A stretch of 64,000 nt of DNA from Nephrotoma appendiculata (taxonomy: Eukaryota; Arthropoda; Insecta; Diptera; Tipulidae): assembly GCA_947310385.1 (NCBI GenBank), contig OX371223.1, positions 134,609,414 to 134,673,413 on the forward strand. The letters are read 5' to 3'. The position numbers and the translations under genes are program-made. Under the pieces are notes generated by a model. The model was not told where the DNA came from. It saw only the letters and a program-made list of their open reading frames with translations, and did not search any database. The first letter of the stretch is position 1, and the number at the start of each line of letters is the position of its first letter. Shown here piece after piece: positions 23,065-32,863 of the stretch.

Positions 23065-24760
23065 TTATTTTATTGGAGAATTCATCTTTTGAAGCGAACC
23101 TACAGTTCTTTCTATTTGGTTGTGTGCATTATCAACTTCCTGAATACATGAATATCCAGGTAAAGAGATTCTACTTCCAGGTGCTGGGAAATGCAATACT
23201 GTATAGCATACGTCATGTGTGAATTTTTATTCTGGGGCACACACGAGTCACTCCATGTAATTAGTTTTGTTATATCATTCTCATTAAGCACCCGTTCTAA
23301 TATTCTATACAGCGCGGATGCGATATCATTGCCCGTGCGCCCCATGGTAGCCTCATTTCATTTGCACAGTATACAGTTTTAATAGTAGATAAATGCGCCG
23401 TAAGGTTATATACATTAAGCTTTGAGTAATAATACGTTTCGTCAATATTAATTTTTGGCCATGTTATTACTTTTCGCATAGCCAAACTAAGAATAGGTAT
23501 TCCACTCTGTTGATCAGCTTCCTTCAACTGGCGCATTGCGACTTTAAAGTTGATGTATTCTTTAACTCACAAATCCCACATTTATCCGATTTTGGCTTAA
23601 AAAAATCTAAATTAAACCGTGTGCTAAAAATGTATCGGTAGTAGCTGCTTTTTACTGCTTGTACATTTGATTCCAAACATTTTTGCTGTATCAATCGTAC
23701 AACTTGATTATATTTAAATTCGCATCGAAATATTTTTTTTTGTGTTTTGGCCCTGCAGTAGTGCGATTCAACACATGGAAAGCTGTTTATATGACTTATT
23801 ATGAAGTCCTGTCTTTCTCTTGCAATTGCTTTGGAGCTTTTCGTGACTGTCGCGCTTTTTCGAACCGTTCCCGACATGCTCATTTTCTGATGAACAGTAT
23901 AAACTGTGTTTTGAGAAATGGACAAGGTCCCTAAATAAAAAATTTTGCAGACCGTAATTCTGTTACCATGAAGATTAAAATAATAATAAAACGAAAATTT
24001 TCGCCGTGAAACCTTGTCGGATTTGGGGTTTCTACGTGTCTCAATACGCTCCGTTGTCTTCGAAATAAAATTATATTTTCCTGCATGATTGAAAATATGT
24101 TTGCCTTCACTTCCAGATATTTGCACGGAGCAACGCATTTTGCAATTCGACATGCACTTTTCGTGAGTCTTAATTTCCTTTTTGGGCCGCGTTTGACCTC
24201 GATTGTTCACAAATTCTAAGCCGGCTTGATGTTTTTTATTTCTAACATATATTTTCCACTTATCAGACTTACGTTGTCGTTTTCTTGTTGGGCCATGCTT
24301 TATATAATAAGATAAAAAATTTAAAATTAAATATTGGTTTGATTGTTTTTATTTCATTTCGTTATTTCACTTAGCGCGTCGTCCTCAGTTAAATCGGAGA
24401 ATTCACTTTCAAAATTTGATAGTTCTTGCCCTATCTTGGAAAAATTAACAGAATCATTTACTACTGGATCACCTGGTATAGTTCTAAAAAAACAGTGTCA
24501 CTTGATTCCAACTGCTGATCAATGTTGCATTCATTTGCCGAATCACCCAGTTGGTTATTATTATTGTAATCAAGATACTGTTCATTAAAGTTTTCTATAA
24601 TAATCGGTCCGGAATCTGGCGCCCCCACAAAATGCAGAATTTCTTCATTCTCAATTACCAGTACGTCATTATTATCCTTAGAAAGCTGGAATCCAAGATT
24701 TTCTCGCCCTTTTCAGCTACGGTATAATTTATATTAAAATTCTCAGACATTTTAAAACTG
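23065..24760 (-). pseudogene. Transposase-like gene of a DSCxxQNKN family (copy 1)
   Basis: Minus strand, broken into several frames. It starts near 24750 (MSENFNINYTVAE) with an acidic N-terminal region. A basic Cys-containing segment follows (GPTRKRQRKSDKWK; ECMSNCKMRCSVQI-like) at about 24300-24110, then the largest open piece at 24210-23524 with FKPKSDKCGICE. Next come INIDETYYYSKLNVYNLTAH at about 23450-23380, WSDSCVPQNKNSH near 23250, and PGYSCIQEVDNAHNQIE near 23150-23100. This order matches a widespread invertebrate family of putative DDE transposases that I believe falls under DUF7869; the superfamily name is uncertain. Frameshifts, and stops in the N-terminal third, make it inactive. 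It shares its layout with the plus-strand copy at 55586-57055. Confidence 0.7.
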
Positions 24761-25439
24761 CTAGAAGAAATATAATAGATTATAATTAAGTTTTATTAAT
24801 AAAATAAATTATCCATTAGAAATTGTTTAATAAAACTAATAATGTACTTACAATCACAATTGTATAGTTCCAAATACACGTTTTTTTTATAACGAACATA
24901 TTTATATTAACACAAACGAATTTATTAAACTTATTATGTTTCCCGAGTAAATTTGACAAATCATAAAAATTTCGCAAGAGTGTTAAGAATAAAATAGTTC
25001 TAACTGAGCAAAAACCTACCCGCCACCAAATTAACTACCCACGGATTATTCAAATTAAAAACAATATTTTTGTATTATGTAAAAAAATTAAAAAATTGGG
25101 TGTGTCGATACTTCACTCAATATTTAAATATGGATGAACGGTTAATTTTTTCAATATATTTTTCATATTATAATATATTATTTCCGGAATAAAATAAGCC
25201 TGTTAATATATACCTGTTTTGATATGGTTAAAATTAAATTGTATAATTATAATTATACGGTCTTGGACCTAAGCGTACAATGATTGTTAGGAATAAGTTG
25301 AATTATTATACCAATAAACAATTTATCATTTTACTTTGCGGTGGCTTAGGCGTATCCTACCGCATTGTACACATTTCGCCTTTTAAATGAATATAGGTAT
25401 ATTTAAGTTAATTTTTATCATTAGGTTCGGCTTGGACCC

Positions 25440-26224
25440 AAATAATATTTTTCTTTTTCGCACAATCAATTAAATTTTTTTATCCGCCGAGCTACATAAA
25501 TATACGTTGCACTTTTTGCAACGGTTTCTAGTTCTGCTTGAGCATGATTTTAGTCTGCACACTTTAGGTGCTTTCAAACATTGCCATATTGGCAGTAACC
25601 ATCGTAACGTTTACCCAATGATGGCAGAGGTGTCACACTTGTTTTATTTACATTTTCAGGCCCGTCTTCATCACTATCTTCACTGCTCGAATCGTTTGGT
25701 AATGATCGCTTTTGAGGTGTAGAAATCAACGAATCGCCAATTTCTAACCGAAAGTGGAGTAAATCTAAAATTTGTCGTTTCGGAATATTGTTTGCTTCGC
25801 AATCTTTTCGGTACTCCTGCCATGCATTGACCACCGCCAAATCAATAAAGCGATGGGATACTTTTATTGTCCACATGACGGTTTTTATAAATGTTCTGTA
25901 GTACTCCATCATCTGGTCGCAGAGATCGACACCAGTAATATTTCTCTAAATGTGTTCAATTATAATGAATATTTTAGAAATTTTTGGGAATTAATTTAAT
26001 TTAAATGTGAACTTAAGAACTTACTACTGTTACTTCATCGACCTCTTCATTGGTCTCATGTTAGATTTCAACTTCCTCGACGAGCGCTTCATGTAGAGAT
26101 TCGGGTATAAGATTGTCCGGTTCGTTCAATTTATCATCTTCATTTTCGTCATCATAATCCTCAAGCAATTTCTGTAAATAATCTTCATCAACAAGCTATT
26201 CCCCTTTCACAATCACAGCTAAAA
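25440..26224 (-). pseudogene. Internally deleted piggyBac-type transposase gene
   Basis: Minus strand. An acidic N-terminal piece at about 26210-26020 (QKLLEDYDDENEDD, PDNLIPESLHEAL) is followed, across an intron-like gap 26024-25945 (gtaagt..ttag), by GVDLCDQMMEYYR. This is the piggyBac motif around the last catalytic Asp. Then come FIDLAVVNAWQEY and a Cys-rich C-terminal domain with SSRTRNRCKKCNVYLC after a frameshift near 25550. The central RNase H-like core, with the first two catalytic Asp, is absent, and stops occur in the N-terminal piece. A non-autonomous remnant. Confidence 0.78.
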
Positions 26225-26439
26225 TAAAAAAGTGTATAGCTTGCGCAGTCTAAATGTCACGTATGTGATATTGATTTTTTATTCAAGTATTTTAAATAAT
26301 GGTCAATTATTGAATATATTCGTTTTATAGGGAAATTAAACTTTATACTTTAAGGAACAAAATCAAATAAAAACTAGAATTAAATGATAATATTTTCTTA
26401 GTAAAAACAATTACTTACGCTTAGTCGATTTGTGTGCTC

Positions 26440-26765
26440 CAGTGGCCCTATTCTGGCTTTCCCTGGGAATAGGGAATTGGGAAAAATATTTTCATAGCAT
26501 TTTTGTCTAAATTGTATTTTTCTGGCCTACTGAGGGAACATGATTGGTGTTAATATTTTCAAAACAAAGTTAAATGGGAAAATATTTTTCCCTATAAAAA
26601 TTTTGTGGAACAAAAATTTCCCACATCACTTTGCTTTGAAATTTTTTGTACTAAACTTATTCTTTTAGTAGGCCAGAAAAGTATAATTTTAACAAAAATG
26701 CTATGAAAATATTTTTCCCAATTCCCTATTCCCAGGGAAAGCCAGAATAGGGCCGCAGACCACTG
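26440..26765. repeat. Palindromic MITE (copy 1)
   Basis: Two arms of about 150 bp face each other: ccctattctggctttccc at 26447 and its reverse complement ending near 26752, with long matches such as gggaaaaatattttcatagc. Both outer ends carry CAGTGG/CCACTG. A second copy lies at 57056-57470. No target duplication recognised. Confidence 0.85.
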
Positions 26766-26957
26766 AAACATAACAAAAACTTTAAATATAGATTTAAACT
26801 GCAATAAAATTCTATTTTGTTAGAGTATACATAACGACTAATAGATGGAACCAAAATACGGAAAAAGAAAATATTTATATACAAATATATAAAGTGTGCA
26901 AAAATGATCAAATCTTACCCCTCACAACTGTGACATCTGGGCGTTAATTCACACTAA

Positions 26958-27354
26958 TGGCTGAACCAGCAAATCAGTTACTGGCCAGCGAAACGGTAAC
27001 ATCTTTTCGTTCAGTTTCGTTAAAATATGTCTGTCACTTAACAGACACAAAAATTGCGTACAAACTGAAGGAAACGTCAAATACCAAATAAAAGCGTGTT
27101 TCGTTTTTAAACGATCACGGTTTTAAAATCACAAAGTAATTTAATGATGTATATTGTATCAATCCAGTAAAAAATTTGTTCACGCAATGGAAATTAAACA
27201 AACAAAAATTTGCCGACCATTTGTGTGTGTAAAACATTTGACAAGTAGTGTTACAGCCGCACTAGCCAACTATTGAAATTTTTCGTAACAAAAAATGTTC
27301 GTCGTTTACTGTAAAGGTTTGACAAGTTGTATTACTGATTCGCTGGTTCAGCCA
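26958..27354. repeat. MITE with TAA target duplication
   Basis: 397 bp. Inverted ends tggctgaaccagc(a/g)aatcagt, about 23 bp with one mismatch, are flanked by TAA at 26955-26957 and 27355-27357. A 3-bp TAA duplication is what PIF/Harbinger transposases make. No ORF. Confidence 0.8.
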
Positions 27355-27590
27355 TAAAGTAAAATTAAACGGCAGTTTTCGGTAATACATTTTTTTTTGT
27401 TACATACCTGACACGCAGGCTTCAAGTTATACATAAAATAAAATATTTGATGTCGTGTACGATTTCCATCACAATTGCAACATCTGGTTAACAAGTAACA
27501 CAAAAATTATGAAAAGTGATGACCCTAATGCTACACCAGCACTTGTAGCACAATGCCAAAATGAACAGGGGGAAGGTAATTCTGATAAAA

Positions 27591-27895
27591 AGTCCATTTG
27601 GTACATCTGGCAAAACGAAAGTAGTTGCAGACACCTTATCGAGAGCGCCTACCTAGTTAGATGCAAATATTTTTATGATTAGTTCGTTGAATTTCATAGC
27701 TGCTGGAAAGAGTAGACTACTGCTGAATGAGCTGACATACGGGATGAGGGATGGTCTCGTTTCCTTTCATTTTTTCAATTACTTTTATGGGCGCAATGCG
27801 GTCACCCAAGTTTACTCTTGCGTTAGTTCCCATGCAACGGCTGATTGTCGTGGATGGTGTAGTTTTCATTCATAGGCGCTTATTCACTTGTAGGT
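27591..27895 (+). pseudogene. Possible Ty3/gypsy pol fragment (RNase H to integrase)
   Basis: The plus frame at 27591-27656 reads GKTKVVADTLSRAPT. ADxLSRAP is the typical end of a gypsy-type RNase H domain. About 150 bp on, another frame reads RLIVVDGVVFIHRR, resembling the LxVxDGVVF segment before the integrase zinc domain. Short and frame-broken, with no other domain around. Confidence 0.4.
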
Positions 27896-28189
27896 GCTAT
27901 ATAAAATCAAATTTTGCTTTGGTGACATTAAAGGTAAAATCCAACAACAAGAGATAATTCGTAAGGAACCTAAATGAGCCCACAGAAACACGTGTGAAAA
28001 TTATCAACAAATTCTACAGAAATTTTACTTTTCAAAAGTGCAGCAGTAAAATATCTGACAATAATAAAACCTGTACGGTATCTAACGAAAATAATTACGA
28101 AAGACATCAGAACCACCAAATAATTTATATAATACTTCTATAACAACTTATCTATGATATATGTTCATATAAAAAGCTAAAGTCAGTAT

Positions 28190-28877
28190 CTATTTCCGTC
28201 TGAATATAATTTGCATTAAAATTCTTTATATTATTCGAACTTATCGCCAGCTACTTTATAGTGCGTTCATGACATAGTAAGTTAGTTCGGAAAAAATACT
28301 ACGGAAACACACAAAATGTATTAAAACAACAACAAAGATAAAATAATTTCAACTCAAGTTCGGAACTAGTAGGCGTGGTACAAAGCATTTCAAATAATTT
28401 GATTGGTGTTGAGTTTGTTAGCGAGTATGGAAATATTTGTTTCCGATGTCATGTACGCGACATTAATCGTTTGTTTTTTAAAATTTGCTAGGAAGTCTTG
28501 TATTGTATATTTCACTACTAAACAAAAATCGGTGGAAATTTCCGACTGAGTAAATCAATGCGGTTTATGCCCCGAAACAATAGAAAACTTGCAAGTATAC
28601 ATTTGAAAAGACGATTAAAGTAGCCAGCGAAAAATCCGAATTATGGTCTCGATACCTTGTACAAAATCTATTTATCTTTTCTTCGATTCTTCTGTTATTT
28701 CAAAGCCACTCGATATTTATTTCAAAATTTTTATTTAAATTTATAGCTTGCTTGCTTAAATGCATCGAGTTTTCCTAGCAAAAATAGCAGCATAGAAGAA
28801 AAAAAATAGAAGGTTCACATTGAATTGACACAAATATAAAGAATTTTAATGCAAATTATAATCCACATGCGGAAATA
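28190..28877. repeat. Inverted-repeat element, 688 bp
   Basis: The left end (tatttccgtctga then tataatttgcattaaaattc) is mirrored at 28833-28877, giving a terminal repeat of about 43 bp with few mismatches in the inner 28 bp. Its interior holds the 28645-28761 segment shared with 2913-3030. No ORF. Confidence 0.75.
28645..28761. repeat. Dispersed repeat segment (copy 2)
   Basis: Same orientation as 2913-3030 (common text includes aaagccactcgatatttatt and tatagcttgcttgcttaaat). Here it continues into gcatcgagttttcc; at copy 1 a mariner follows instead. Confidence 0.75.
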
Positions 28878-29033
28878 CACACTATGTTCAAGAAAACGCG
28901 CCCTAAATGAATACAATATGCACCAACCGTAGTAAAACCGCAGCCAACGCTCTGAAAATGTTTAGCACTATGAAATATTAAGTCAAATTAGCGATGATTT
29001 TACTAATCTACTAATCGTGATAGAGGACGTGCA

Positions 29034-29216
29034 GCCGGATTCATTAGTTGCGATCATTCGTTCCTTTCTTGCTTCTGAACTTTTTTTAAAATCAATCCAA
29101 GTTTGCTAAAAAAAAATTGAAAAGAAGAAAAACGTAATTTTTTACCAATGAAATTGGATTAAAAAAATTTAGAAGGGAGGAAGGAAGGAACAAATGAACG
29201 CAATACTGAATCCGCC
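29034..29216. repeat. Short palindromic MITE
   Basis: About 183 bp. The left arm ccggattcattagttgcg.. (to about 29100) pairs with the right arm ending caatactgaatccgcc, with mismatches. Both arms contain ttcgttcctttcttgctt-type sequence. No ORF. Confidence 0.65.
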
Positions 29217-30418
29217 TTGAAAGCGCCCAATGCCAAAAAAACTTCAGTAGTGTAGAAAAACTAAGAATCAAACAAGAAATGGATACAAAGTACCATAACC
29301 AGAAAGGAAAATCGATAATACATGACTCATGGTATTAGTTGAAGCTAAATTTTTTCGATGAAGTTTTGTAATACAAGTAATATCCAGTTTCGATCTGATA
29401 AGATCATGAAAAAATTCAATCATCTTATCAGGCCATGGCGACCGAATATTACTACACAATGATCACACGTTGTGTCCTATACATGTAGAACACCCGTGTA
29501 TCATTAACTCTAGTGTATTATATGATAACTCAATAAGTCTATGCTTACAACCTTACATCTCCTCATTCACATTTGGGTTCGATCGAATACAGTGTAAGCA
29601 ATTTTATTTTTTTAATATTTTTCCCTTCCCAATTAATACTGAATTTAATCAAAATAATTCATGCAATAGTTTTTGAGAATTCTTTTTTGCGTTCCCCGTC
29701 TACGTATTTTCTCTTCGCGGAATTGCCCACACTCCCGCTCCTCCATACGGAAAATTACTGGTAATATAAAAAATATTTTTACAAAATCAATGTAACATAT
29801 TTTTCGACCAAAAGGAACGGTGGTTAAAGCTCCATCTGTGTAAATGGTTCTACGTTAATCAGACATATAGTCGTCATACGCCCTCTATTGGGCAGGCAAC
29901 TGCGTAAGAACGTGAAAAGGGACCGCGAAAAAGTTGGGAGTGCTTCGGCCTCAGATTGCAAAGATTAAATCATAAAACAAAAAAAAATGTTGTACGATGA
30001 GTGCTTACGTTTTTGTGAGACGTTTTGTGGTGAATTTTAAATATCTGAATTTTTGCCAGCGGCTGGTAAAAAACTTAAAACTGCGGAAGGATTTTTTCGA
30101 TGATGAAAACTCAATTTAGATCAGCTAATTAGATTGCCGCATTTTCAGTTGATTACCAAATTAGGTGAGCGTCGGATCAGCTATCGAAATAACATGGTGA
30201 AAAACTTCCCTCTATTCCTCTTTTTAAATAAAGTTATTTCTAGCAAAGCTCGAAAATCTTTCACATACACAGCAACAACCGCCGCGTTCCAAATCGCCTT
30301 GGAGACGCTCTCTTTCTCCTTCGAAAAAACCACCATCACAACAAAACCAGGGAAATTAAATTGTTTAATGAGCTTGTAAGTTTAAAAGTTAAAATAACGG
30401 TTATATAGCTCTTTTTTT
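29217..30418. other. No recognisable gene
   Basis: Several 60-80 codon ORFs (for example 30134-30379) with no domain I recognise. Confidence 0.4.
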
Positions 30419-31229
30419 AAAAATTTTCTTTATTAACACTTAAGCTTTCGGAACCATTTCGGTTCCATTGTCAAAAGTATATAAATTAATTTAACCCTCA
30501 TCAGTATGGGTCATTTTACTTACAAAAACGTATGCGATGAGTCTCTCAGACTCATATTACATTTTCACATTAAAATCAAGTTTATTAAATATTTCAATAT
30601 TTATTTTAAAAATTCAACATAATAATTCATTTGAAATATAAAACGTTATTTATTATTTATATTTATTATTTATAAAATAGTTTTAAAGATAGTCTTTTTA
30701 CAGAACAAACTTAAAATGCGTCTGCGAGACTCAACCCATACTGATTAGGGTTAACAAAAAAAATTATTTTCTATACAAAATAAAATAAAATCGAAATCAA
30801 GGCTAACTAAAATGTAGCTATTTTCCTGTAGATATCGCTCGCTACTAGAAAAAATATATTCTTTGCTTTAGCAAAGCAACAAAAATTGATATCTACAGAA
30901 AAAACACTTTACAAAATAAAATTTGACTTTAAAAACATAAATTGAAAACAATTGTATCCATCTTAAATAATATTTGAATTGTATTTATAAAAGCAAAAAA
31001 TCAAATTATAAAAATAGATCATATGAATTGTCAATATAAGCGAAATCGTTAATTTTGTTAAGAGAATCTAAACTAGATTTTATGTGTAACATTTCCAAAA
31101 TAGATCGTTTTCTGTAATTAGATTGTTTTTCCAAAATGTCTACATCTTCAAAAATAATATTGTGGTTAGTATCTCTAATATGTTCCGAAAGTGCACTTAT
31201 TTGATTTGAATTTCCCAGTGCAATTTTTC
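30419..31229 (-). pseudogene. Penelope-like element: 3' part (endonuclease end and 3' UTR)
   Basis: The minus strand at 31226-31022 is open and reads ALGNSNQISALSEHIRDTNH, then EKQSNYRKRSILEMLHIK and SLDSLNKINDFAY. This matches the C-terminal end of the GIY-YIG endonuclease domain of Penelope-like elements (SEHIxxTxHxI, NYxKRxxLEMxHI). A 3' UTR follows leftwards and ends near 30419 in a perfect small stem, ggaaccatttcggttcc at 30450-30466, of a kind often found at Penelope 3' ends. The UTR is interrupted by the MITE at 30495-30750. Confidence 0.75.
30495..30750. repeat. piggyBac-type MITE flanked by TTAA
   Basis: 256 bp with inverted ends CCCT(C/A)ATCAGTATGGGT, flanked on both sides by TTAA (30491-30494 and 30751-30754). 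TTAA plus CCCT ends is the hallmark of piggyBac transposition. It sits in the 3' UTR of the Penelope-like segment. Confidence 0.87.
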
Positions 31230-31826
31230 ATTTGAACGATAATGATCGTTATACTATTCGGAACCGTTTTATAAATATTTTGACAAATTTTAAATATAAA
31301 TCTAATTTAAATATATTAACTCCGTTTGAAAATCGTATTTTAAGTTATGTTAAACAATCTAAATCATTTTTGAAAGCTTATCCAAATATTGTGGTAACTC
31401 GTGCGGACAAAGGTAACGTAACTGTTATAACATCGCGAATTGAATATGTTACAAAAATGGAAAATTTACTTAACGATAACACAACATATATGTAGAATTA
31501 CCGAAAGATAATACAGTTCCGATACAGAAGTCAATTAACACATTGGTTAAAGATTGGAAAAATTCCGGTAATGTGGATGAAAAAACTAGAAAAATGTTAA
31601 CCAAATATGGTGATTCCAAAATTATATGGATTACCAAACATCCACAAACCTGGTTTTCCATATAGACCAATTATCAGTTCAATTAATGGTCCAACACATA
31701 GTTTCTCGTCTTTTTTGGGTAATATTTTAAAATTTAGTGTTGGTAATACTAGTCCAAATATTCTAAATCCGGAAGATTTTAAACAAAAAATTAATAATAT
31801 CGTAAATAATAACATAATCGGTTAAG
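31230..31826 (+). pseudogene. Penelope-like element: reverse transcriptase part, inverted
   Basis: Plus strand. The open piece 31232-31495 contains NIVVTRADKGNVTVI and LLNDNTTY. After a stop and a frame change, 31607-31825 reads PKLYGLPNIHKPGFPYRPII. ADKGNxTVI and the YGLPKIHKPGxPxRPI motif are diagnostic of the N-terminal part of Penelope-like reverse transcriptases. The catalytic YxDD region is missing. It abuts the minus-strand endonuclease segment head to head at about 31230. Confidence 0.82.
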
Positions 31827-32292
31827 AAATCGCCGACTTCCGCCCCAGCAAGCCATATTAGAGTACTTTTTCCAAAAATCATTTAAAAATCCCATTTCCA
31901 TCCAGCATACCCAATCCCATAATAATCGGTTAAGAATTAAACGAGTTCTGCCCAGGTGGCCATATTTTAGAACTTCTTCCAAAAATATTTAAGAATCTCA
32001 TTTCAACATACAAAATCAAATCCTAATTGATTAAGAATTTAACGAGTTCCGCCCCAGATGACCATATTCAAGAATTTCTTCAAAAATCGTTTAAGAATTC
32101 CATTTTCATCCAACATACCTAATCCTGTCATCATCGAATAAAAATTGATCGAGTTCTACCCCATGTGCGCCCATATTCCAGAACTTCTTCCAAGAACTGT
32201 TTATGAATCTCATTTCCATCCAACAAACAAAATCCCTTCTTATTCGGTTAAGAGATAAGCGAGTTCTGTCCTAGGTGCCCATATTCCAGAAC
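31819..32292. repeat. Tandem repeat, about 4.5 units of ~107 bp
   Basis: Units begin near 31819, 31927, 32028, 32135 and 32245 (cggttaagaa-like), giving periods of 108, 101, 107 and 110. Each carries acgagttc(c/t)gcccc, gcccatattccagaac and catttccatccaacat variants. The first unit overlaps the right end of the Penelope-like segment. Confidence 0.87.
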
Positions 32293-32701
32293 AAGTGCAA
32301 AATCTATAGTCGATTAAATTTAAAAACATTCGGATTTAACTGACATTCCAGAGATTTTTCTGATTTTTCACTTAAATTAATCATGTAAAACATCTCAAAT
32401 CAACATTGAAAAAATAATACAATTATATTTATTTAGTAATTTTAACAGATAAATCACAATTTCGCAATTTTACCATATCTAGAAACGGCAACACGAAAAA
32501 AATATTGTCCTTTTAATAATTGAAAATCAATTATTGATTAATAATTGAAAATTTATTATTTTGGATGCCAATATGTGATTAGTTTAATTGAAAAATATGC
32601 AGCTAATTATTCACAAATGAGAAATCTGTTAAAACATTCATAGTTGTTGTCATATTTTGTGGCAATATCGTTCCATAAAAATCGTTTCATAATTCAAAAA
32701 T
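32293..32701. other. No gene seen
   Basis: A/T-rich spacer between the tandem repeat and the Jockey-type LINE. Its last ten bases are a possible target duplication of that LINE. Confidence 0.4.
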
Positions 32702-32863
32702 GCCCCTCAGCCTAGGGTATTCAGAGGAATTCGGCTGTCTCTGTGTACACCTAGGTAACACCAAGGTAGCCGCGTCCTCGTCGCGGGGGGCGGGTACTGC
32801 TTCGGCAGTAGCAAAGTGTTACCGGGGGCCAAATGCCAGTGGTATAAATTGGTAAAACAAACA

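Noticed and set aside
31819..32292. CRISPR-like array
   Set aside because: Units are about 107 bp, diverged along their whole length and without spacer/repeat distinction; the genome is eukaryotic.
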